DNA of 48,948 bases, from NCBI GenBank assembly GCA_028279405.1, contig JANQNU010000027.1:1-48948 (forward strand), in the 5' to 3' direction. Source of the stretch: Phycisphaerae bacterium (GTDB lineage Bacteria > Planctomycetota > Phycisphaerae > UBA1845 > Fen-1342). The notes beneath the pieces are model-generated. The model saw only the letters and a list, made by a program, of their open reading frames with translations. It had not been told where the DNA came from and did no database searches. Positions 9,809 to 17,314 of this stretch are shown here, piece after piece. Position 1 is the stretch's first letter. Each line of letters starts with the position of its first letter. The translations under genes and the position numbers were made by a program.

Positions 9809-10768
9809 ATGCGGGATTGCTCGGGAAAGTGGATTAAATCGCGTCAATGCGGGCAGCTGGTAACACTGGTCGGCGGATTCGCCACGCTACTGTTGCTTGC
9901 TGCGCCGACGCTCGGCGGTGTGTACATCGACCAGAATCGGCTCTGGCCCGGCGGGGTCGTCCCATACGTGTACGCGGACGATTTCATTGCCGAGAATGTG
10001 GTCCCGGTCGAAGCGGCGATGGCCGTCTGGGAGGCGTCGGCGAACGTCCAGTTCGTCCCGCGCACCAGTGAAACCGACTACATCATCATCGAGAACGCCG
10101 GCGAAGGAAACGGTAGTCGCTCGCCCTTCATCGGACGCGAGGGTGGCGAGCAGCCGCTCTATATCCGCGACGCCATCTGGACCTGGAGCGTCACAGCGTA
10201 CACGTACGGCCTGGCGCACGAGTGGGGCCACGTGCTCGGCCTATACCACACACACCAGCGCACCGATCGGAACACCTTCGTCACCTATTACGAAGACCGG
10301 GCCAATCCGGCCTTCACCGGTAACTTCAACGTCGCCGGCAGTTCACTGGCCTATCCCCGCAATCTGATGGACTACGACTCGGTGATGTCGTACGGCCAGT
10401 GCATCTTCTCGACCTGCGACGACTGCGGCGGCAACCTTAACACGTGTCGCGTGCTCGAAATCAACGACGCCGACGATTTCGCAACATGGCAAAACGCGAT
10501 GGGACAGCGCAACCACCTGAGCGACGTCGACGACCTGACAGTCTCGTTCATGTATCCGGCGGCCGGCTGGCGTTTCCTCGAAGCGAACTACCCTGGTAGC
10601 ACCGAAACCGGTACGTTCCACAATCCGTTCCTCACGATCGCAACAGCGATGGTCACGACCCCCGACGGCGGGACGCTCTGGATTCAGCCGGGGACGTACG
10701 ATGCCAACGGCGTCCATGACGAGCCGATACTGCTCCGCGCCCCTCTCGGCGGCGTATTGCTCAACTGA
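9809..10768 (+). CDS. Secreted astacin-like (M12A) zinc metalloprotease
   Basis: 319 aa. ATG 9809 has AGGAGA 9 nt upstream and gives a long N-region plus hydrophobic segment (about 17-33); the frame extends to 9749 without a site. The zinc motif is HEWGHVLGLYH (His137, Glu138, His141, His147). It is followed by the downstream Met-turn MDYDSVMSYG (Met193, Tyr195), which together define the astacin/metzincin clan. After the catalytic domain, residues about 265-319 start a parallel beta-helix-like segment ('PDGGTLWIQPGTYDANG', 'LLRAPLGGV') that stops after one turn. The C-terminus may therefore be truncated. No propeptide switch residue was identified. Confidence 0.87.
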   Translation: MRDCSGKWIKSRQCGQLVTLVGGFATLLLLAAPTLGGVYIDQNRLWPGGVVPYVYADDFIAENVVPVEAAMAVWEASANVQFVPRTSETDYIIIENAGEGNGSRSPFIGREGGEQPLYIRDAIWTWSVTAYTYGLAHEWGHVLGLYHTHQRTDRNTFVTYYEDRANPAFTGNFNVAGSSLAYPRNLMDYDSVMSYGQCIFSTCDDCGGNLNTCRVLEINDADDFATWQNAMGQRNHLSDVDDLTVSFMYPAAGWRFLEANYPGSTETGTFHNPFLTIATAMVTTPDGGTLWIQPGTYDANGVHDEPILLRAPLGGVLLN

Positions 10769-10895
10769 ATCAACCGAGCCTATCGGCGCGGGCGCGGCCA
10801 TTCGCGGGCCCGGACAAACCAAGGAGCGGCCCATACCATACGGCGTATGCGCCACGAAACGAACAGACCGGAGCGCCGCCGCCTGCAGGTGCGTT

Positions 10896-12191
10896 GTGCC
10901 AGCTGACGTGCCTGACGAAGCGCCCCTCCGAACGCCGGCTACAGTATCGATCGCGCCAGTGCTGCTCGTGAACTTCATTGGCTCACTGGGCTTCAGCATC
11001 GTGATCCCGTTCCTGGTCTTCCTCGTACAGCGCTGGGGCGGCAATGCGCTGATGTACGGCCTGGTGGCCTGCACCTACCCGGCGTTGCAGCTGGTCGGCG
11101 CCCCGATACTTGGCCGCTGGTCCGATAGCGCCGGACGACGCCGCGTGCTGTTGATCAGCCAATTGGGCACGCTCTGCTCATGGCTCGTGTTCGCGGTTGC
11201 GTTCATGATGCCCGAGCGAATCCTGTTCGAATCGGACGCGCTGACGCTGACGATTCCGCTGGTGGTGGTCTTCCTTGCGCGCGCACTCGACGGACTCACC
11301 GGCGGCAACGTCTCGGTTGCGAACGCATACCTCGCGGACATTTCGACCGATGAGAATCGCAGCCGACACTTCGGATGGATGGCCGCTACCGCGAACACGG
11401 GCTTTATCATCGGTCCGGCTCTGGCGGGCCTGCTCGGATCCACCAAGTACGGCGAGCTGCTGCCGGTGTTACTGGCGGCGGCAATATCGGCGATCGCCGC
11501 GCTGATCATCGCATTTCGCTTGCCCGAATCGAATCCCTGCGCGGCGCGGGACGGCCGTGCGGGCCAGACGCTTCGCTGGACGCTGGGCCAGGAGCCGAGA
11601 GACTGCATGGAAGCACGAACCGGCCACCAGTGGATTGAGATCGTCTCACAGCCCGACGTCCCGATGATGCTCGTGCTGTACGGTTTGATCTTCCTGGCGT
11701 TCAATCTGTTCTACGCGGCGTTTCCCAACCACGCGGCAGATGGCCTCGGTTGGAACGTCGCTCAGACCGGCATTTTCTTCACACTACTGAGCGCAGGGAT
11801 GGTGATCGTGCAGGGTCCCGTTCTCGCCTGGCTGACGCCGCGCGTCCGTGCGTCGACGCGCGTCATTGCCGGCGGACTGGTCATGGGTCTCTGCTTCGCG
11901 ACGCTGGTTGTGCGGTACGATCTGGCGGTCTTCGGCGCTGCGCTTCTGTTCGCGGTCGGCAACGGCATCATGTGGCCGTCGTACATGGCGCTGCTCGCCC
12001 GAATAGGCACGCCGACCGTACAAGGCAGCATCCAGGGAATCGCCGGCAGCGTGGGCGGGCTTGCCAGCATCGTCGGGCTGGTCGGCGGTGGCCTGCTCTA
12101 TTCCGCGATCGGCGAACAGACCTTCGTCGTAGCCGGGGCGATCATCGTCGTTGCCGCAATCGTTGCCCGTCGCCTGCGACGGATTGCGTGA
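10896..12191 (+). CDS. Major facilitator superfamily transporter (TCR/Tet-like)
   Basis: 431 aa from GTG 10896 (AGG about 7 nt upstream). The open frame reaches back to 10701 but would overlap the astacin gene and encode a non-MFS leader, so the later start is preferred; a GTG at 10908 is also possible. About 12 hydrophobic segments are visible. The motif A loop 'GRWSDSAGRRRVLL' lies between TM2 and TM3, and the early 'NFIGSLGFSIVIPFLVFLV' helix and 'RALDGLTGGNVSVANAYLADI' in TM4-5 resemble drug/tetracycline antiporters. It is inner-membrane and proton-coupled by family; substrate unknown. It converges on rtcB. Confidence 0.87.
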   Translation: MPADVPDEAPLRTPATVSIAPVLLVNFIGSLGFSIVIPFLVFLVQRWGGNALMYGLVACTYPALQLVGAPILGRWSDSAGRRRVLLISQLGTLCSWLVFAVAFMMPERILFESDALTLTIPLVVVFLARALDGLTGGNVSVANAYLADISTDENRSRHFGWMAATANTGFIIGPALAGLLGSTKYGELLPVLLAAAISAIAALIIAFRLPESNPCAARDGRAGQTLRWTLGQEPRDCMEARTGHQWIEIVSQPDVPMMLVLYGLIFLAFNLFYAAFPNHAADGLGWNVAQTGIFFTLLSAGMVIVQGPVLAWLTPRVRASTRVIAGGLVMGLCFATLVVRYDLAVFGAALLFAVGNGIMWPSYMALLARIGTPTVQGSIQGIAGSVGGLASIVGLVGGGLLYSAIGEQTFVVAGAIIVVAAIVARRLRRIA

Positions 12192-12207
12192 GCCGATCAA
12201 TCAGTTG

Positions 12208-12226
12208 CGCGCGGAAATGCCGCGCG
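12208..12226. terminator. Possible bidirectional terminator hairpin
   Basis: CGCGCGG (12208-12214), loop AAATG, CCGCGCG (12220-12226). It lies between the convergent MFS and rtcB stops, 17 and 39 bp away. There is no T-run on either side. Confidence 0.4.
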
Positions 12227-12264
12227 GCCGACCGCATCACTCGCGGCCGACCGCGCCGTCGGCG

Positions 12265-13395
12265 TTAGACTCCCTTGTAACACAACACCGGGCGTACGCG
12301 ACGCACGATGCGGACGAGCTGACGCTGGGCCCGCATGACCTGATCGATGTCCTTGTATGCCGCCGGCGCCTCATCAACGAGCCGCGCACGGAGATGGGGA
12401 TCGACGAACACACCTCCCAGTTGCCGCTCGAGGTGGCGTCGGCGAATCCGAGACCGCGCGACACCGCGCGGAAGTCGGCGACCGGCGCCATGCGAGCTGG
12501 ACCGCAACGCCTCTGGCGCTCCGCGGCCGATTACATGGAGTGTTTGCGTCGCCATTGACCCCGGGATGACGTTCGGCACGCCGTCGGCCGCGATGTTGGC
12601 ACCCTTTCGATGAACCCACAGCATGCGGTCGCCGTGTTCTTCACGCTGCACGTGGTTGTGGTCGGTGTCGAGCAACGTGGACCAGTCGGGCGTAGCGCCG
12701 AGAACCTCGGTCAGGACGTCCGCGGCCGCAGTGAGCATCTTCTGCCGACTTGTACGGGCATAGGCGCGCGCCCAGGCAAGGTCGTGCAAGTATGCACGGC
12801 CCTTCGATGTCTCTGCATCCAACCATGCCAGACCGCCGCCAGCTGCGGTAGACCGCTGTCGATGAAACGCCGTAATCTGCTGGCCTAGCGCGCGCGATCC
12901 GCTGTGGACCATCAGCCACATGCGCCCCTTCTCGTCCTGCTGGAGTTCGAGGAAGTGGTTGCCCCGACCGAGCGTACCCAGTTCGAGCGGTCCTTCGCGT
13001 GCGGCGTTGGCAATCAGCGGCGTCGCGCTCAGTCGCTCGGGCGCCACCGTGTCATCCAACACCGGCAAGCCGTCACGGCGCCGATGGCGTATGACGGGTA
13101 CGGCGTGCCCCAACTTGTGCAGGACGCGCTCCGCGGTTCGAACGCGCAACGCAGTACAGCGCCCATCGAACGCTACGGTGGCAAAGCCGCAGCCAATATC
13201 GCCGCCGACGGCCGCCGGATAGATCAAGCGCTCGGTCGCGACCACCACGCCGTTGCTGACCCCGGACGCCAGGTGCACGTCCGGCATCACGGCAATCTGC
13301 TGCACACCTGGCGCTCGAGCGAGTCGCTCGAGCGATTGACGGACTCGTGCTTCGAGCGGCGCGTGTATCCACATCTGCGGTACAACGTCAGCCAC
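12265..13395 (-). CDS. rtcB: RtcB-family RNA 3'-phosphate ligase
   Basis: 376 aa from GTG 13395, which has a GGAGGGGGG site; the longer open frame to 13713 only shadows rbfA. RtcB joins 2',3'-cyclic phosphate or 3'-phosphate RNA ends to 5'-OH ends with GTP and Mn2+. Retained residues are GGDIGCG (Asp66, Cys69), GRGNHFLEL (Asn146, His147), VHSGSRALG (His164), DHNHVQ, VHRKGA (Lys264), IPGSMA, and SSHGAGR (His302, the guanylylated His equivalent). The C-terminal AYKDIDQVM and LRPV-like end are typical. It starts inside the end of the rbfA-like gene (8-nt overlap), implying translational coupling. At 376 aa it is shorter than E. coli RtcB (about 408). Confidence 0.9.
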   Translation of the reverse strand: MADVVPQMWIHAPLEARVRQSLERLARAPGVQQIAVMPDVHLASGVSNGVVVATERLIYPAAVGGDIGCGFATVAFDGRCTALRVRTAERVLHKLGHAVPVIRHRRRDGLPVLDDTVAPERLSATPLIANAAREGPLELGTLGRGNHFLELQQDEKGRMWLMVHSGSRALGQQITAFHRQRSTAAGGGLAWLDAETSKGRAYLHDLAWARAYARTSRQKMLTAAADVLTEVLGATPDWSTLLDTDHNHVQREEHGDRMLWVHRKGANIAADGVPNVIPGSMATQTLHVIGRGAPEALRSSSHGAGRRLPRGVARSRIRRRHLERQLGGVFVDPHLRARLVDEAPAAYKDIDQVMRAQRQLVRIVRRVRPVLCYKGV

Positions 13396-13810
13396 GATGT
13401 CCCCCCTCCACGACGACCTCGAACACGAGTTCGGGTGCTCGACGGCGCGTGATCGCCGCCGCCAATTCTGCGCGCAACCGGCCGGCATGCCGCCCGACGA
13501 CCGCTGCCACCTCCTCTCGCCGCTCGGGGTCCGGCACGGTGAGAACGCAACGTAATCGGCCTGCATGCGGCGCAGGATACACCGTGCTAATGGCAACCTC
13601 GGCCAGTCGATCGGCGTCCGGTAGCGCGCCGAGGGCGAGGTGTAGTGTGCGCGCCGCCTGCTTGCACAATTGCTGCAGCTTACGATCCGCTCCGCGATGC
13701 TCGGCGACGCCACGGCGGCGCTTGTCGTCGCGTGGATTCAGGCCGTCATCCGGGTATGGCTGCGCGCACAGCGCGCGCAGATCGGGCTTGTTTCGCTTTC
13801 GCGATTGCAT
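13388..13810 (-). CDS. rbfA: RbfA-like ribosome-binding factor A
   Basis: 140 aa; start ATG 13810 with GAGGAG 7 nt upstream. RbfA binds the 30S subunit and assists late 16S rRNA maturation in the cytoplasm. The visible match is an N-terminal helix 'RKLQQLCKQAARTLHLALGA', a beta strand 'LAEVAISTVYPAPHAGRLRCVLTV', and the closing 'ITRRRAPELVFEVV'. The last corresponds to the R-x-P-x-L-x-F KH-fold strand of RbfA. There is an extra basic 35-residue N-terminus. Canonical rbfA usually neighbours infB, nusA or truB; here it overlaps rtcB instead. It may be a specialised paralogue rather than the housekeeping copy. Confidence 0.75.
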   Translation of the reverse strand: MQSRKRNKPDLRALCAQPYPDDGLNPRDDKRRRGVAEHRGADRKLQQLCKQAARTLHLALGALPDADRLAEVAISTVYPAPHAGRLRCVLTVPDPERREEVAAVVGRHAGRLRAELAAAITRRRAPELVFEVVVEGGHRG

Positions 13811-14157
13811 GAATGCTCCTCAATGCGGGATGCCGCGCGCAGCGACAGCCGCGGTGATCGATTGAACTCAACCAACAACGAGAGGAGCCCGGCTGCGCCC
13901 AGCCGGCAATCAAGGCAGGAATCAGCAGCGGCGGTCCGCGCAGAAAGGCCCCACGAGGATTGCAGATCCAACGAAACGCACGTGAGCCTCCTTTCCGACA
14001 AACCCCCTAAACACGATCCAAGATGTCCAGTGTACTCTTGAGAGACCGGATTTCAAGCACGAATTACAGTACCGGCGAACCATGCAAGAAAACAAGATGC
14101 GCTCCTTGAAAGGAACGCACCCTCGATTCTCCTGTGACTACGACTTCAACGGGGTCG
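13811..14157. other. Intergenic region upstream of rbfA-rtcB
   Basis: 347 bp with no supported gene. It includes the terminator at 14085-14119 and must carry the rbfA promoter. No clear operator was seen. Confidence 0.5.
14085..14119 (-). terminator. Intrinsic terminator of the stalk-protein gene
   Basis: On the minus strand TGCGTTCCT (14119-14111) pairs with AGGAGCGCA (14106-14098) with one mismatch, followed by the T-rich run TCTTGTTTTCTTG. It lies 39 bp after the stop at 14158. This is a good rho-independent terminator. Confidence 0.7.
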
Positions 14158-15174
14158 TTACTTGAAGAGCTGCGCGCGCCAACGCATGCGTGGCAGGTCG
14201 TGAGTCGTACCGGAAACATTGTGGACGCAGAAGCGAACGAACGAATCCTCCGCGCGCGCCCAGGTGATGATCACGCCGAGGGGCAAGTCCAGGTCGAGTG
14301 GATTGACGAAGCCCGCGTCACCGAGTTCCGCCCCGGGGACAACGACCTGCCCAACGGCGCCGGCGCCCGGACCCAACGGAGGAAAGTCGACAAACGCGGT
14401 CGCGGTTCGGGGTGCGCTGGTGAGCCTGGAGTTGTCGGGGAAGCGCACGGTGTCCGTCCGAACCGCGCCTTCCACATGAAGTTGTTCGATCGGCGTCGTT
14501 GTCCCGATGCCGACGAATCCGGTTCCATGCCGGATCGTCAGATGACGTCCAACCCCGACCGCATCCACGTAGAAGTCGTTGCCCGGATCTTTACCCATTC
14601 CCCAAAACGGCGTCCCACGGTCCGCGAAGTCGATGGCGGAGAAATGTGGGGCACTCGCGCCCGAATCGATCACGATGACCGCGGGATTGTCGGATTCCTC
14701 GGCGATGTGCAGCTCGCCCGCCGGCTCCGCCGTGCCGATGCCGACGTTGCCGTTCTGGTCGACGTCGATCCCGCGTGTGCGAACCGCGTAGGGAGTCGGC
14801 GTCAGCGGCTGCCGCGGGCTGAGCGTGGTGAAGTCGCCGCCGCCAGCCGGGCTGCGAACCCAGATCTCCAACCAGCGGGCGTCACCGTCGAAGGCCGCGA
14901 CGCCGAAGTCGAGTTCCACCGTGAACAAACCGTCGACGACGGGCAGTGCATCGACCTGCTGAAACGCGCCAATCTGACTGCCGCCCGTCTCCGCATCGCG
15001 GAGCGTGAAAAGGAAGTCCGCCTCCGCGTTCAACGGACGGTCGTCCATTCGCAACTGGCCTTGATAGGTGAAGGCCGTGCTGACGGGCGTTTGGGCTTGT
15101 GCGAAGCCCGAAGCGAAGAGCGTGATGATGGTGATGATCGCGTAGCCGAGCTGCTGAATGTTAGACTTGTGCAT
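14158..15174 (-). CDS. Secreted 'NVGIGTTTP' stalk/tail-fibre-like protein
   Basis: 338 aa from ATG 15174 (AAGGAG 8 nt upstream), with a signal peptide ending GFAQAQ; the upstream frame to 15474 has no start signals. Conserved blocks are TAFTYQGQL, DARWLEIWVRSPAG, DFTTLSPRQPLTPTPYAV, then NGNVGIGTAEP and GFVGIGTTTP. These are beta-strand repeats seen in bacterial proteins related to tail-fibre/peptidase S74 stalks. Here the C-terminus is a distinct about 90-residue beta domain and lacks an S74 chaperone. It is a paralogue of the two genes at the right end of the window. Exported; function unknown. Confidence 0.82.
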   Translation of the reverse strand: MHKSNIQQLGYAIITIITLFASGFAQAQTPVSTAFTYQGQLRMDDRPLNAEADFLFTLRDAETGGSQIGAFQQVDALPVVDGLFTVELDFGVAAFDGDARWLEIWVRSPAGGGDFTTLSPRQPLTPTPYAVRTRGIDVDQNGNVGIGTAEPAGELHIAEESDNPAVIVIDSGASAPHFSAIDFADRGTPFWGMGKDPGNDFYVDAVGVGRHLTIRHGTGFVGIGTTTPIEQLHVEGAVRTDTVRFPDNSRLTSAPRTATAFVDFPPLGPGAGAVGQVVVPGAELGDAGFVNPLDLDLPLGVIITWARAEDSFVRFCVHNVSGTTHDLPRMRWRAQLFK

Positions 15175-15893
15175 TGTGAAACTCCTTGTCGCAGGGATGC
15201 GTTGCTGCGCTCCTGTCGTCTCCGTCGTTTGTCCGGTTGTTCTCAAGATCCGCGATTCGGGCGCCTCGCGGCTACGGTTGATCTCGGTGATATGAACGGC
15301 AAACGCCGACGGGCCGAAACCCAGCTCGACCGAATGCCGGCCGGCGAGATGAGCATCGTTCCCAACGACTTGTCCATTACCACGCTCCTTTGAATCCACC
15401 GTGCTCGGAGTAACCCGGACCGGCGCGAGCCGCCCGCGTCGCGCGGTTACTTCCAGCCTCATTCGATACAGCACGAACGACGCACGACATGTTCGGTTTT
15501 TTTTTGAATTCCCGGAGTAGTGGGCTGGGATCTAGTCGACGGCTGGTGGGCGATCGTGCGGGGCTCAGAATTGCGCTAGCGGATTGAACAACCCGGGCCC
15601 GCTGCGGCTCGGCGTGTTCGGGCAATCAACCGCCGGCAGTTGCCGGAATCAGGCGTTACGCACGGCGATTGCAACACGATCCCACGCGGTCGCTACCAAA
15701 CCCGCACGTCTCAGATAGCACGGAGTCCAGCGGCGGCCGACCATCCGACAGGCATCATCTTGCCAACGCCCGAGCTCCTTGCTATCGTTCTATGGAAAGA
15801 TGGTTTTTTCAGCCGCAGTAGAGTTCGAATGCCATTCGTCGTGAAGAACGAGTTGCGGACTCGCAAGCCGCTGGCTTTTAGCGACTCCAGGAT
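15175..15893. other. Intergenic region before tRNA-Gly
   Basis: 719 bp. No ORF here has a credible start signal or recognisable product. A T9 run lies at 15497-15505. It probably holds the promoters for the stalk gene (minus) and tRNA-Gly (plus). Confidence 0.5.
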
Positions 15894-15965
<72 letters not shown>

Positions 15966-15986
15966 ATCAAACCTAACACTCTGTAA

Positions 15987-16079
15987 CGCACGGACTTACG
16001 GGTTCGTGCGTTTCTCGTTGAGAACGGCCTCTGTCCAATAAAAACGCCGTTCTCAGAGGAGTGGGTCAAAAGTGGGTCA
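15987..16079. repeat. Hairpins and direct repeats between tRNA-Gly and integrase remnant
   Basis: There is a short stem CGCACG/CGTGCG at about 15987-16010. A 10-bp stem TGAGAACGGC (16019-16028)/GCCGTTCTCA (16046-16055) follows. Then come two direct copies of GTGGGTCA (16061-16068, 16072-16079). This resembles the arm-type sites flanking a tRNA attachment site; that role is inferred. Confidence 0.5.
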
Positions 16080-16086
16080 GTGAGGA

Positions 16087-16413
16087 TCACGCCGAACATT
16101 CGAGCAACTCCTCCACCGCACGTCGGGCTGCATCAACCAACTCCGGCTGCACCTGCAAGTAGTGCCGCTGGGTCGTGCGAATATCCGCATGCCCCGCCAG
16201 CTGCTGCACAACATGCAACGGAGTCTTCCGAGCGATATTGGTGCAGTAGCTCTTCCGCAGATCATGCAACTTGCACTTGGGCACTCCCGCTCGCTGGCGA
16301 ATCGCGTGAAAGTCCCGGCTGATGTTCTGCCGCTTGATACGCTTGCCCGCGTTCGGACCCTTTCCGTTCACGACAACATAGGATTGCCCGGCGTCCGCTG
16401 CGAGCCAGGTCTG
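16087..16413 (-). pseudogene. Tyrosine recombinase/integrase, C-terminal remnant
   Basis: 108 codons are open below an in-frame TAA at 16414-16416. The reading contains KLHDLRKSYCTNIA (box II HxLR), QQLAGHADIRTTQRHY (GH and catalytic Tyr). This is the last third of a phage-type tyrosine recombinase. The N-terminal DNA-binding domain and the first catalytic Arg are missing, replaced upstream by an unrelated immunity-like ORF, so it cannot be active. Its stop lies 122 bp from tRNA-Gly, which suggests it once drove integration there. Confidence 0.85.
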
Positions 16414-16597
16414 TTAGGGGCATCTCAAAACACTTGTTCTCGGCTTCGTCAACGACTACGACAACCATCTCGCCCGTGCGCTGCTCGTCAGCCATACGCA
16501 TCAGCAGTCGCTCGCCATGCTCGATTTCCACAACGCATTCCTCAAATTGAGGCGGAGAGACAAGAGTGACGGAGCAATCGCTATACTTGATAGTCAT
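16262..16597 (-). CDS. Immunity-like hypothetical protein, 3' end fused to integrase remnant
   Basis: 111 aa; ATG 16597 with AAGG about 9 nt upstream. Only residues 1-65 look genuine: beta strands 'VTLVSPPQFEECVVEIEHG', 'MVVVVVDEAENKCFEMPLTDL'. They recall a small protein family I associate with RHS toxin loci. From about 16416 the frame runs out of phase over the integrase remnant, giving a Cys/Arg-rich nonsense tail. It follows the toxin-like ORF by 9 bp and is its probable cognate immunity gene, truncated at a recombination junction. Family recall is from memory only. Confidence 0.45.
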   Translation of the reverse strand: MTIKYSDCSVTLVSPPQFEECVVEIEHGERLLMRMADEQRTGEMVVVVVDEAENKCFEMPLTDLARSGRRAILCCRERKGSERGQAYQAAEHQPGLSRDSPASGSAQVQVA

Positions 16598-16606
16598 TTT
16601 CCAACC

Positions 16607-16885
16607 TTAATTAAGGAACGCGTAAAATGTGCCATCGGGGCTAAATCTGATCCCGCGACCATCCGGGTGCATGTAATCGATCCTTCCATGTCTGGCCGGT
16701 CGGACCGTTGTTCCAGGATTTGTCAGCAGCTCCATTACTTGCTCAGCCGAGATTGCATTGTATCCAGTCGCCGTCGATTCAGTGGTTCGCCATAAGCTAC
16801 CCGGCAGACTGCTATGCTTCTGAAGAGCTCGGCCAGATTTCGTAAAGCGTAGCGTCTTTGATGGTGATCGATGCGACCGGATCAC
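16607..16885 (-). CDS. Tip-only polymorphic toxin fragment (BECR-like RNase candidate)
   Basis: 92 aa from GTG 16885, whose codon overlaps the TAG of the preceding gene (TAGTG). Residues about 14-92 read like a released RHS C-terminal toxin: SGRALQKH, YNAISAEQVMELLTNP, then GRIDYMHPDGRGIRFSPDG and FYAFLN. That GRG.RF..DG.F..FL ending is common in RHS-associated toxins of the barnase/EndoU/colicin-like group. No RHS core or HINT domain precedes it, so it has no delivery module. The N-terminal 13 residues are probably read-through sequence. An immunity-like gene follows 9 bp downstream. Confidence 0.5.
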   Translation of the reverse strand: MIRSHRSPSKTLRFTKSGRALQKHSSLPGSLWRTTESTATGYNAISAEQVMELLTNPGTTVRPARHGRIDYMHPDGRGIRFSPDGTFYAFLN

Positions 16886-17307
16886 TATTTCTCTGCCGTT
16901 TCAGTCGCTTTCATTACCGCATCGTAGAGCCCCAAGCCAAACCAACCTGGACATCGCAATCGCGCCCAAGGCCCGATCTCGGCTAATGTAAACGGGATAA
17001 TACTGGACCGGTCCTCGTACTTGGCTCTCTGAAGCAGGTCCATTGAAATGCCAAGGTTACCAGCGAGACTGTCCCACGGAAAGGTGTCAGTGGCGCCGTC
17101 GAATTCAATCTGTAGTCCACTGTCGTCACATATCCCTGTCCATGCAATTTCGTAGTAGCGCACAGTGACTCGCTCTATCGACCCATCGGTGCGTTTACTG
17201 ACATCTGCAGTAAAAGGCATCGGCACTTTCTTGCGCCCTCTTCCTGGCGGCGCGAGCGATGCCTGAAGAAAACGAGCTAATTCGCCTAGCAACAACTGTA
17301 TGTTCAT
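16885..17307 (-). CDS. Putative immunity protein of cassette 3
   Basis: 140 aa hypothetical protein starting 7 bp after the RHS-HINT toxin gene ending at 17315. Position and size mark it as the cognate immunity factor. It has no signal peptide or membrane segment. Features: a basic loop GRGRKKVP, 'VTVRYYEIAWTGICDD', Trp-rich middle and a helical C-terminus. I do not recognise the family. Base composition is lower in GC than the RHS core next door. Confidence 0.65.
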   Translation of the reverse strand: MNIQLLLGELARFLQASLAPPGRGRKKVPMPFTADVSKRTDGSIERVTVRYYEIAWTGICDDSGLQIEFDGATDTFPWDSLAGNLGISMDLLQRAKYEDRSSIIPFTLAEIGPWARLRCPGWFGLGLYDAVMKATETAEK

Positions 17308-17314
17308 AGCTCAC

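Noticed and set aside
10701..10895. N-terminal extension of the MFS transporter
   Set aside because: It overlaps the astacin-like gene by 68 bp and encodes no transporter-like sequence; a GTG start at 10896 fits better.
13396..13713. 106-codon N-terminal extension of RtcB
   Set aside because: Ser/Arg-rich frame antiphase to rbfA; RtcB homology begins only after GTG 13395.
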